Virus record (IMG/VR): IMGVR_UViG_3300046804_001316
Location: 1 to 20,567 of that record
Length of the DNA: 20,567 nucleotides
Strand: one strand, 5' to 3'
Source of the DNA: a virus
Shown here: positions 1-6,879 of the stretch, piece by piece
Position numbering within the stretch: position 1 is the stretch's first letter
Layout: each line of letters opens with the position of its first letter
Notes under the pieces: model-generated
Database searches by the model: none
What the model saw: only the letters and a program-made list of their open reading frames with translations
Told to the model about the DNA's origin: nothing
Translations under genes and position numbers: made by a program

Positions 1-4
1 GCAA

Positions 5-193
5 ATGCCTCCTTGGATTGGTTCCAAGAAGGACGAGAAGCAGGACAAGAAGCTCGAAAAGGGCATGACCCCTGCACAGAAGAAGAAGTTCGAGGCTGCG
101 GACAAGAAGCACGACAAGAACAAGTCGATGACTAAGGCTCAGGACGTCAAGGGCGACAAGAAGATTGCCGCCAAGATTAAGGGCAAGAAGTAG
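5..193 (+). CDS. Small lysine-rich basic protein, possibly cut at the window edge
   Basis: The 62-residue product contains 21 lysines spread along its whole length, with only nine Asp/Glu, so it is strongly basic and low in complexity. There is no hydrophobic segment, cysteine cluster or recognisable domain. The frame is open back to the window edge (the codon before the ATG is CAA), and no ribosome-binding site can be seen because only four bases precede the start, so the true start may lie outside. A rho-independent terminator follows 25 bases after the stop, making this the last gene of an upstream transcript. Small basic proteins of this sort occur next to phage head genes and could bind DNA or RNA, but I do not recognise a family and give no function. 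Confidence 0.7.
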   Translation: MPPWIGSKKDEKQDKKLEKGMTPAQKKKFEAADKKHDKNKSMTKAQDVKGDKKIAAKIKGKK

Positions 194-218
194 TCTGTCA
201 ACACAAACAAACAAGATT

Positions 219-246
219 AACCCAGACAATGTCTGGGTTTTTCTTT
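219..246 (+). terminator. Rho-independent terminator
   Basis: A perfect 9-bp stem, AACCCAGAC (219-227) with GTCTGGGTT (231-239), encloses the 3-base loop AAT and runs straight into a T-rich tract (TTTTTCTTT). This is the strongest intrinsic terminator in the window. It ends the transcript of the lysine-rich gene and separates it from the neck and tail genes that begin at 322. Confidence 0.92.
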
Positions 247-256
247 ATCCTTAGAG

Positions 257-295
257 GGTAGATATCCGTGCGGAGTCTACCTAGCCTTAAGCTAG
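257..295 (+). promoter_or_regulatory. Structured leader with two tandem hairpins
   Basis: Between the terminator and the gene at 322, two inverted repeats lie back to back. The first pairs GGTAGA (257-262) with TCTACC (276-281), and inside it TCC (265-267) can pair with GGA (272-274) around the loop GTGC. The second pairs CTAGC (281-285) with GCTAG (291-295) around CTTAA. No canonical -35/-10 pair is obvious, so a promoter for the tail block is expected here by position but not demonstrated. The second hairpin lies 15 bases upstream of the ribosome-binding site AAGGAT at 311-316. Confidence 0.45.
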
Positions 296-321
296 CCCTG
301 CGCCTGTAATAAGGATTTGCG

Positions 322-522
322 ATGCGTCCGATGGATTCAAAACCATGGTGGGAAAAGGTAAACGACTACCTTTCCTTCGAGGAACGAGATGAGTTCCTAC
401 GTGGTGCTTCGGCATACCGTCCCAGCCAAGAGATGGACATTATCTTTGGCATGCTAAAAGCAGGGTATGTGAAGAAGGCTCCTGAGACTCCGCAACCTTA
501 CACAGGCAAGAAGCAGAAGTGA
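322..522 (+). CDS. Small unknown protein at the head of the neck/tail block
   Basis: A 66-residue protein, rich in charged and aromatic residues, with the pair WW at residues 9-10 and a Lys/Pro-rich tail (residues 51-66). I do not recognise a family. The start at 322 is preceded by AAGGAT (311-316) five bases upstream, a reasonable ribosome-binding site; an alternative in-frame ATG lies at 331. Its stop overlaps the GTG start of the next gene in the arrangement GTGA, so the two are probably translationally coupled. It is the first gene after the terminator and hairpin leader, so it probably opens the operon that carries the neck and tail genes. A role in head-tail joining is possible from position alone. 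Confidence 0.8.
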   Translation: MRPMDSKPWWEKVNDYLSFEERDEFLRGASAYRPSQEMDIIFGMLKAGYVKKAPETPQPYTGKKQK

Positions 523-827
523 AGCGCTATCTAGACGCCCTAAGCAAAGCAGTTGCAGACACCGCAGCGTACATGACTTACGATGTGCGCCATTCTGCAC
601 GCTCGGCGGGTTGGTCAGACGACGAGGCCCGCGCACTTCGCGTTCGCCACACTGACGGTACGTTCGGCGTTCACTTTGAGGGCCCACACGCAGAGGCAGC
701 TCGCACTAGAGAGTATGGGACTGAAACCACCCCACCGAGCGCAGTGGCTAGAAAGTACGGCCATAGCCACGCCCGTGCAGCAACCATTTTGACTAAAAGA
801 TTAAACAAGCACCTGGATGGTAAGTAA
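519..827 (+). CDS. Probable tail-completion/neck protein (HK97 gp10-like)
   Basis: This 102-residue protein starts at a GTG that overlaps the preceding stop (GTGA). It is basic, with a motif REYGTETTPP around residues 64-73 that recalls the 'EYGT...P' segment seen in HK97 gp10-type neck proteins, followed by a helical Arg/Ala-rich end (residues 84-99). Proteins of that family sit at the head-tail junction and are usually encoded just before the tail terminator, which matches its place here: the next gene starts inside its stop codon (TAATG) and the tail sheath follows. The family match is by eye and weak; the gene itself is well supported by the coupled overlaps on both sides. Confidence 0.6.
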   Translation: MKRYLDALSKAVADTAAYMTYDVRHSARSAGWSDDEARALRVRHTDGTFGVHFEGPHAEAARTREYGTETTPPSAVARKYGHSHARAATILTKRLNKHLDGK

Positions 828-1510
828 TGGCAGATACTAACTTCCTTTTAGCTGAAGATAAAGCACTCCGACAGCTCCTTCAAGGCATGACAGTTACCGA
901 CCAAAAAGCCGACGGAACTGACACTCCTCGACAGGTAGGCGTATGGTTTGGTCAGCCTGACCAAGAACTACGTCAGCAGGCCTACCCATACGTCACTATC
1001 GACATGATTGACGTAATTAAGGACTCTGAGAGAGAAACTCGTGGACTGGTGGCTCCAGACTATTTGACTCCAGAAGGCCTGGTGGAGGGTAAGGGCTGGG
1101 AAATCCACACCCCTATTCCAGTGATTATTTCATACCAAATCACTACCTACGCCCGACACCCGCGCCATGACCGCGAACTGATTAACCAGGTAGTGTACTC
1201 GCGTTTACCTTTTAGATTTGGCACCCTGACTGTGGAGACTGGCCGCGTTGATGAAGACAACGTTCCTGTCAAGACCTACAGAAGACTGGATGTCGTAAAC
1301 GTCTCAAAAAGAGATGTAACTGAATCGGCAAAGCGCCTATTCGTAAACGCAATTACCGTAAATGTGTCTAGTGAAATTGTTCAGGACACTATTGCGGAGC
1401 TATACAAAGTCACTCAAATTAACATGGACACTTTGGACGTAACCCTGCAGGGTGGTCTTGGCCGCAACGCACAGTTTACTTCTGTAGACCCGTTTACTAT
1501 CACGGAATAA
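827..1510 (+). CDS. Probable tail terminator / sheath-end protein
   Basis: A 227-residue protein directly upstream of the tail sheath gene, the normal place for the tail terminator of contractile tails (T4 gp15, Afp16/Pvc16 DUF4255 group). The segment YPYVTIDMIDV (residues 53-63), followed by a β-rich stretch with YQITTYARHP (104-113) and a helix RELINQVVYSRL, resembles the core of such terminators, in which a β-sheet packs against two helices. It starts at ATG 827, overlapping the previous stop by one base (TAATG). No transmembrane segment or cysteine cluster is present. Family assignment rests mainly on gene order and general fold impression; an alternative is another neck or head-completion protein. 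Confidence 0.55.
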   Translation: MADTNFLLAEDKALRQLLQGMTVTDQKADGTDTPRQVGVWFGQPDQELRQQAYPYVTIDMIDVIKDSERETRGLVAPDYLTPEGLVEGKGWEIHTPIPVIISYQITTYARHPRHDRELINQVVYSRLPFRFGTLTVETGRVDEDNVPVKTYRRLDVVNVSKRDVTESAKRLFVNAITVNVSSEIVQDTIAELYKVTQINMDTLDVTLQGGLGRNAQFTSVDPFTITE

Positions 1511-1540
1511 TTTGGTTCCCCTAAGAATATTAATCTAACA

Positions 1541-1546
1541 AAGGAG
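1541..1546 (+). promoter_or_regulatory. Strong ribosome-binding site of the tail sheath gene
   Basis: AAGGAG lies seven bases before ATG 1554, an almost ideal Shine-Dalgarno site and spacing, fitting a protein needed in hundreds of copies. It sits in one of the few real gaps in the tail block (1511-1553), an AT-rich stretch that might also hold a promoter, although none is clear. Confidence 0.75.
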
Positions 1547-1553
1547 ATGCAAG

Positions 1554-3089
1554 ATGGCTACTTATAGTCGTCCTGGAGTCTACATTAGTGAGGCTCTACT
1601 TCCAGCCCCAATCAGCACTGCAAGCACTGCAGAAGCTGCTGGTGCAGCCATTGGTGAATTTGCCAAGGGCCCAACCTCGGTAACTCGCGTTACTTCGTGG
1701 TACGAGTTCGTTAAGCGCTTTGGCGGTTACGATGCCTCGTACCCTGCTACCTTCGGTATTGGTCAGTACTTCCTAAACGGCGGCGCTGAGCTATACGTTC
1801 GTCGCGTTATCAACACCACAAACGCTGCTAAGGCAGATGTCGATGTGCCTCACACCGCTAACGGTAGTGACACTACCGTAACAATCGCGGCTAAGGACTA
1901 TGGTACTGACGGTAACAACCTGCGTGTTCAGTTCACTCAGTCGACTAAGGGCGCAGCCTACTTCAACCTGACCGTGTTTTTGGAGTCGGGTGGCGATACT
2001 GGTACTACCGCAGACGACATTGTGGTTGAGCGTTACAACGACATCACTATTTCGGACAAGACCTCGACCGACTTTATTGAGACTGTGGTTAACCTACGTT
2101 CAACCTACATCACAGCTACTCGTGTAGACGGAAGTGGTGGCGCGTACATTGGTCACCCTGTCCTGACTGTTCTGCCTCTGACTGGCGGTGCTAATGGCGA
2201 CGCTGCAACCAAGACCCACTACAGCGGTGTTATTAACGACTTCGGAACTATTGACCGTCCACTGGTCTTGTTTGCTCCTGGAGTACACGGAAAGCTAGGC
2301 GCATCTGACTCAGTAGATGTTCAGAACAACCTCGTTGCCTGGGCAGAGGCAAACAACGGTTTTGTGGTCATTGACACCCCTTCGGGCCTAACTGCAACAG
2401 GTAGCTCGTCGAGTGCCCTTGACTATGCAGCTGACGTGACCGTATCAAGCAGCGCAGCTGTTTACTTCCCGAACTACTACATCACCGACCCAGTTGGCCG
2501 TAGCAACCAGTCGCTAAGACTGATTGGTCCTGCAGGTGCGGTTGCGGGCCTGTACATTCAGACCGACAAGGCTCAGGGCCCATTCAAGGCCCCTGCTGGT
2601 GTAGGAGCAAACATCCGTGGCGCACTTGCTCTTGAGCAGGCGTTCACTTCGGCAGAGCTGGACAGCCTAAACGCTTCGGCAACCCCAGTAAACCCGCTAC
2701 GCAACTTGCCAGGTGCTGGCATTGTGGCTATGGGTGCTCGCACCATGCTGCAAGACGGTACTGCAAACAAGTACGTCAACATGCGTCGTTCACTCATCTA
2801 CATTAAGAAGAACCTTAACGACATCACTCAGTTCGCACTGTTTGAAAACAACAACGAGGTTCTGTGGGGTCGCTTGCGCACTACCATTTCCGCATTCTTG
2901 AACGCCTACTTTAACCAGGGAGGTCTGCGTGGAACTACTCCATCTCAGGCTTACTTCATCAAGGTAGACGCTGAGAACAACACTGCAGACACTATTGCTA
3001 ATGGAGAGGTCCACATCGAGGTTGGCGTGGCTCTCCAGTACCCAGCAGAGTTTGTGGTTATTAACCTTAGCCAAAAGACTGCTAACTAG
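1554..3089 (+). CDS. Tail sheath protein
   Basis: The sheath forms the contractile outer tube of the tail and drives penetration. The 511-residue product opens with the typical sheath signature SRPGVYISE (residues 5-13), then a helix/strand region with FVKRFGGY and the segment GGAELYVRRV, and ends with a conserved C-terminal domain containing LWGRLRTTISAFLNAYFNQG and a final β-strand EVHIEVGVALQYPAEFVVI. The N- and C-terminal arms are the parts that lace neighbouring subunits together in this family. It is shorter than T4 gp18 (about 660 residues) and close in size to sheaths of simpler myophages and injection systems. The tube gene follows 18 bases later, confirming a contractile tail cassette. 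Confidence 0.97.
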   Translation: MATYSRPGVYISEALLPAPISTASTAEAAGAAIGEFAKGPTSVTRVTSWYEFVKRFGGYDASYPATFGIGQYFLNGGAELYVRRVINTTNAAKADVDVPHTANGSDTTVTIAAKDYGTDGNNLRVQFTQSTKGAAYFNLTVFLESGGDTGTTADDIVVERYNDITISDKTSTDFIETVVNLRSTYITATRVDGSGGAYIGHPVLTVLPLTGGANGDAATKTHYSGVINDFGTIDRPLVLFAPGVHGKLGASDSVDVQNNLVAWAEANNGFVVIDTPSGLTATGSSSSALDYAADVTVSSSAAVYFPNYYITDPVGRSNQSLRLIGPAGAVAGLYIQTDKAQGPFKAPAGVGANIRGALALEQAFTSAELDSLNASATPVNPLRNLPGAGIVAMGARTMLQDGTANKYVNMRRSLIYIKKNLNDITQFALFENNNEVLWGRLRTTISAFLNAYFNQGGLRGTTPSQAYFIKVDAENNTADTIANGEVHIEVGVALQYPAEFVVINLSQKTAN

Positions 3090-3107
3090 CTGAAGGAGTA
3101 ATAGCAA

Positions 3108-3746
3108 ATGGCCACTATTAAGAACAACCGCTCGACTCTTGAGACTGACCCAATCAGAAATTTCCGATTCCTGGTCACATTCAAGCCTCTTGACGGTAAC
3201 ATCACTGGCATTCCTGGTGGAAAGGGTGTAGCTCAGCTGGGCTTCACCTCGGTATCAGGCCTGTCAGTTCAAACAGACAGTATCCCTTATCGTGAGGGTG
3301 GCTACAACACTACCTTCCACCAGATTCCTGGTCAGACCACGTTTGCTCCTGTGAGCTTCCAGCGCGGTCTGGTTCTTGGAACCAAGCAGAACTGGGAGTG
3401 GATGCGCAAGCTATTCGCTACCGTTCAGGGTGGTACATCAAACGCTTCGGTAGGTGCAAACAACTTCCGTTGCGACATTGAGATTCAGGTACTCTCACAC
3501 CCAATCGCAGGTACTGGCTCGGAAGACGGTTCAACTGCAGGCGACCACGTCGCTCAGCGATTCATGATTTACAACGCATGGATTACTTCGCTGGCTTACT
3601 CGGACCTAAACGCTGGTGACAACGCCATCTTCGTAGAGCAGATGACCGTTGTGCACGAAGGTTTCGATGCTAGCTTCGGTACTCGTCTACCAAAGGCTGG
3701 CGAGGCTAACGGAACTGGCTCGGCACCTGCTTTCGAATTCATCTAA
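3108..3746 (+). CDS. Tail tube protein (T4 gp19 family)
   Basis: This 212-residue protein forms the inner tube inside the sheath. It shows the family hallmarks in order: DPIRNFRFLVTF near the N-terminus, GFTSVSGLSVQTDSIPYREG (about residues 45-64), a loop with the conserved G-Q-T-T-F-x-P-V (residues 75-82), the run SFQRGLVLGTKQNWEWMRKL, and a C-terminal strand with the 'W-x-x-x-x-A/Y-S-D-L-N-A-G-D-N' turn before EQMTVVHEGF. This pattern is shared by T4 gp19-like and injection-system tube proteins. AAGGAG (3093-3098) provides a strong ribosome-binding site ahead of ATG 3108. Sheath followed directly by tube is the standard order. Confidence 0.96.
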   Translation: MATIKNNRSTLETDPIRNFRFLVTFKPLDGNITGIPGGKGVAQLGFTSVSGLSVQTDSIPYREGGYNTTFHQIPGQTTFAPVSFQRGLVLGTKQNWEWMRKLFATVQGGTSNASVGANNFRCDIEIQVLSHPIAGTGSEDGSTAGDHVAQRFMIYNAWITSLAYSDLNAGDNAIFVEQMTVVHEGFDASFGTRLPKAGEANGTGSAPAFEFI

Positions 3747-3766
3747 AAACTAACTAAGGAAACAAT

Positions 3767-4582
3767 ATGGCAAACAATACGGTAAATGCAGCGGCTAATC
3801 CAAATCTGGTAAACCAACTGGTAGACCAGGCGATGGCCACTCCAGAAGAGACTATCAAACCAGCAGAACTAACCCCTCCTTCAGACACCTCGGTGCGCCT
3901 CCCCAGTGGGTACGTAACTCCTACTGGGGAGGTCATCAAGGCGGCAGAAGTTAGGGAACTAACTGGCCGAGACGAAGAGGCCCTGGCCCGAGTTTCTGGC
4001 TACGCAAGAGTCTTCAACACTATTCTTAGCCGAGCAGTGGTCTCGGTAGGAAACTTTAAGGCAGATGACTCTATCCTTGACGGACTACTAATCGGTGACC
4101 GAGACGCTTTGCTTCTCGGTATTTACAAAGCTACATTCGGTGCAGAAGTAGACATGGCAGCAGCTTGCCAAGCTTGCTCGGATATTAAAACAGTCACCGT
4201 AAACGTTGACGAAGATATTCGCGTAAAGGAGCTTGCAGACCCTATCGCAGACTCGACCTTTACGATAGAAGGCAAGAGCCACACCTACTTAGTCACGCTC
4301 CCAACAGGCGTAACTCAAAAAGAACTTATCAATGCCGAGGATAAAAACTCAGCAGAGGTCACATCAGTTCTACTGGAGAATACTGTTCTAGAGATTGACG
4401 GACGACCAGTCGTTAGCCCGCTACAAATTAAAAACATTGGACTACTAGACCGACGCAAGATTGTGCAGGAGATTGCTGACCGAGCTCCTGGGCCTAAATT
4501 TGAGGCCGTAAAAGTCACTTGCCCAGATTGTGGTGGAGAGGTAGTGGTTCCGATTTCATTTGGAGCTTTGTTTCGTTTCTAA
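3767..4582 (+). CDS. T4 gp26-like tail assembly / baseplate protein with split zinc ribbon
   Basis: A 271-residue protein between tube and tape measure, the position of tail assembly chaperones. The segment around residues 44-80 (RLPSGY, then VRELTGRDEEALARV) fits the T4 gp26-like 'T4 baseplate' family, whose members have the pattern LPS-G followed by R-x-x-T-x-x-(D)E. Two CxxC pairs, C134/C137 and C252/C255 (CPDCGG), are 115 residues apart and probably form one split zinc ribbon; I have only the sequence spacing as evidence. The stop at 4580-4582 is followed by an open +1 frame with clear coding character (see 4575-4739), so the product is probably also made in a longer form. ATG 3767 is preceded by TAAGGA. 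Confidence 0.8.
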   Translation: MANNTVNAAANPNLVNQLVDQAMATPEETIKPAELTPPSDTSVRLPSGYVTPTGEVIKAAEVRELTGRDEEALARVSGYARVFNTILSRAVVSVGNFKADDSILDGLLIGDRDALLLGIYKATFGAEVDMAAACQACSDIKTVTVNVDEDIRVKELADPIADSTFTIEGKSHTYLVTLPTGVTQKELINAEDKNSAEVTSVLLENTVLEIDGRPVVSPLQIKNIGLLDRRKIVQEIADRAPGPKFEAVKVTCPDCGGEVVVPISFGALFRF

Positions 4583-4739
4583 AACGACAAAGTACCAAAG
4601 TCTTTTGAATCAAATTGCCGTCCTATCAACGGTCTACGCAGGCTGGACATTGGATGAACTTATGTCTCTCTCTCCTAGAGAGCGAGGCAACTGGCTTGAA
4701 ATTGCCAGGGAACAAGGCAAGGTAAAGAAGAATGGCTAA
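4575..4739 (+). CDS. Out-of-frame C-terminal extension of the tail assembly chaperone (probable +1 frameshift product)
   Basis: In the +1 frame relative to the preceding gene, the reading frame is open from 4545 to the TAA at 4737-4739 and encodes 54 residues from 4575, including AGWTLDELMSLSPRERGNWL and then EIAREQG. The 'GW-x-x-x-E-L-x-x-L-x-x-x-E-R-x-x-W/F' pattern is like the short DUF6760-type protein in contractile injection clusters and the downstream halves of phage tail assembly chaperones. There is no convincing ribosome-binding site near a suitable start; the only in-frame ATG (4662) would leave 25 residues. The cleanest slip site is TTT|C at 4571-4574, where the Phe tRNA can re-pair perfectly one base forward, a few codons before the stop TAA, giving a fusion of about 323 residues. 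It ends eight bases inside the tape measure gene. Confidence 0.65.
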   Translation, partial: VSKTTKYQSLLNQIAVLSTVYAGWTLDELMSLSPRERGNWLEIAREQGKVKKNG

Positions 4740-6879
4740 CGCTGAAGCAGAAATTGGCTCGTTAACTCGTGCTGTCGCTGGCTTAGAGTCGCGCCTTGAG
4801 AACGCTAAGGGCCTTCTCAACGACGTAATTAACCCTGCTACTTCCGCCAATAGCGGGTCACGCAACATGCTCAGTAACGCTCTGGGCTCGTTTAGCTCCC
4901 AGGTGGGTAGTGGGCTATCCTCGGGTGGAAGCCTAGTTGGCGGCATAATTGGCACCGCTGTTGGAGGACCAATTGGTGGCGTAATTGGCGGCGTAGTTGG
5001 CGGTGCTGCGGGGCAGGCTGCTGGAGCTATGGTTCAAGCTGGGGCATCTATGCTGCAGTTTGGCATGGCGGTAATGCCTGACGTCTCATCGGTAATTCAG
5101 CGTGACCAACAGCTTTACCGCTCGTCAATCTTTTCCCCTGGTAGTGGAGCTAACTACAGACAAATAGGTGCGTCAATTTCCCGCACTATGGCTGGCGGCA
5201 TTAGCGCACCTGGCGCAGATGCCATGGGTGCCCAGTACATGGCTGCTAGAGGCATCATGTTCAGCAACGACCCGAACAGCATGTTCCAGTCAATGGCTAG
5301 AAATGCCTCTAACTCCGCAAAGCTTCTCGGCATGGACAACATGACGTCCTTCCAGTCTCTCGCTAATCTAACCTCGGGTGCGGGTTCTTCAAACCTATCC
5401 AGCACATTCGGCATTTACACCTCAGATGCCATGACAGGAAAGAGCAAGTCAGAAGACCAAATCTTTAACGAGATGTGGGGCATTCTAACGGGCGGTAGAA
5501 CAGACATCTCCGCTGAAGATATCGCCAACAGCTTTTATAAGGGTAACCTAGGTGTCTCGCTCGCAAACGCTGGTCTAGACAGCGCACAACAGCAGCGCTT
5601 CTTGGCGTGGGCTTACGCCAAGGCTGGCGGCAAGAGACTTGACCTGTCAAATAACAAGACTACTCAAGGCATGATTGACGCCAATAAGGCTATGGGTAAT
5701 GGCAACCCTATTCAATCAACGTTGAACATTAACACTACGATGACTTCGTCGATGCAGGCTGCCTCAGGTATTTATGAGGGCGGTATGGACAAGGCCGCTC
5801 AGCTGTATAAAGACTTGAACCCACAGGTTGAAAAGCTTATCCAAAACTTTGGTGAGTTGAATGCCAGGTTCCAGGGGTTTGCTGCCACGCCAACAGGTGC
5901 GGCCATGCTAGAAAACCCTACAGGTGCTGCCCTTACTTCTGTTGTAACTGGCGGAGGGTTTGACAGTATTGGTGCCATCTGGAAGTTCTTGTTTGGTGGC
6001 GGTGGCGAAAGTAACTCCAACGGTCTAGGAGCAAGCTCTACTCCGTCAGGTGGAATGACCATGGTCGCTCCCGCTTCGGGCCCGATTGGAGCAACCTTTG
6101 GCCAGTCGGGAAGTATCTGGAGGTCGGGTAAGCACCGCGGTATGGACTATCAAGTTCCAGAAGGCTCGCCTGTTCACGCGGCAGCTCCTGGAACTGTACT
6201 TAAGGACGCCAACAGTGCCGACCTGGGCCACTACCTGCAAGTTGACCATGGCAACGGAATTGTCACTACTTACGCTCACCTGCAGTCATCGAGTGCAGAC
6301 GCCCACATCGGAGATACGGTATCTGCGGGACAGCTTATTGGTCGCTCAGGCAAAACAGGTAACGTTACTGGCCCTCACCTTCACTTTGCGGTAGAACAAA
6401 ACGGTAACGCAATTGACCCACGACTATTCCTGGCTGGTGGCGTACCTATTAACCCATCTACTGCGGGCAATGGAAAGGGTAACTCCCCTGTCACAGGAGC
6501 AGAAGTCAGTAACTTCGTCGGAACTACTCTAGACAACGCCTTTTCCACGTCTGCTGTGGGTGTGTCTGGTAGCCTGTACTCTGCCTCAGAAGCCCTGGGC
6601 GTTTCTGGCGCAAATAATGTGAGTGGATGGTCAGGCAACGCTTCTGCGTCTAAAGTCGGCGTGTCTTCTTCTGGTCAGCAAACGGGTGTTGGCGGAAGTT
6701 CCAGCGGAATTGGACTAGCATCTACTTCTGGAATGCTACTGGGAGCTTCTGGCGGAACCAAGATTGAGATTAACTTAAAAATTGACCAGGCTAGTGAGGC
6801 GGAAGCAAAGCGCTTTGCGCAGTACGTAAAAACACTTCTAGAACAAGAAAACCTTGTTAGCAGTATGGGAAGAAGATAA
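4732..6879 (+). CDS. Tape measure protein with internal M23 (LytM-type) peptidase
   Basis: The 715-residue product follows the chaperone region, as tape measure proteins do, and ends in the typical amphipathic 'K-I-E-I-N-L-K-I ... A-x-x-V-K-x-L-L' tail. Residues about 60-104 form a glycine-zipper hydrophobic stretch (GGxxG repeats) able to enter a membrane. Residues about 445-570 form a complete M23 zinc metallopeptidase: H468 and D472 (HRGMD), Y514-A-H516-L and H549-L-H551-F, which supply the three metal ligands (H468, D472, H551) and the two catalytic histidines (H516, H549) of the family. It should cut peptide cross-links of peptidoglycan when released from the tail at infection. The rest is Ser/Gly/Ala-rich. 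Start ATG 4732 overlaps the upstream frame; the ribosome-binding site is poor, which suggests coupling. Confidence 0.9.
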   Translation: MANAEAEIGSLTRAVAGLESRLENAKGLLNDVINPATSANSGSRNMLSNALGSFSSQVGSGLSSGGSLVGGIIGTAVGGPIGGVIGGVVGGAAGQAAGAMVQAGASMLQFGMAVMPDVSSVIQRDQQLYRSSIFSPGSGANYRQIGASISRTMAGGISAPGADAMGAQYMAARGIMFSNDPNSMFQSMARNASNSAKLLGMDNMTSFQSLANLTSGAGSSNLSSTFGIYTSDAMTGKSKSEDQIFNEMWGILTGGRTDISAEDIANSFYKGNLGVSLANAGLDSAQQQRFLAWAYAKAGGKRLDLSNNKTTQGMIDANKAMGNGNPIQSTLNINTTMTSSMQAASGIYEGGMDKAAQLYKDLNPQVEKLIQNFGELNARFQGFAATPTGAAMLENPTGAALTSVVTGGGFDSIGAIWKFLFGGGGESNSNGLGASSTPSGGMTMVAPASGPIGATFGQSGSIWRSGKHRGMDYQVPEGSPVHAAAPGTVLKDANSADLGHYLQVDHGNGIVTTYAHLQSSSADAHIGDTVSAGQLIGRSGKTGNVTGPHLHFAVEQNGNAIDPRLFLAGGVPINPSTAGNGKGNSPVTGAEVSNFVGTTLDNAFSTSAVGVSGSLYSASEALGVSGANNVSGWSGNASASKVGVSSSGQQTGVGGSSSGIGLASTSGMLLGASGGTKIEINLKIDQASEAEAKRFAQYVKTLLEQENLVSSMGRR

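Noticed and set aside
2790-3107. Minus-strand open frame of 105 codons opposite the sheath end
   Set aside because: It is antisense to the conserved C-terminal sheath domain and its composition looks like a complement of that coding sequence.
4560-4582. A standard -1 frameshift in the tail chaperone
   Set aside because: The open downstream frame is +1 (or -2) relative to the first gene, and no X-XXY-YYZ heptamer leads into it.
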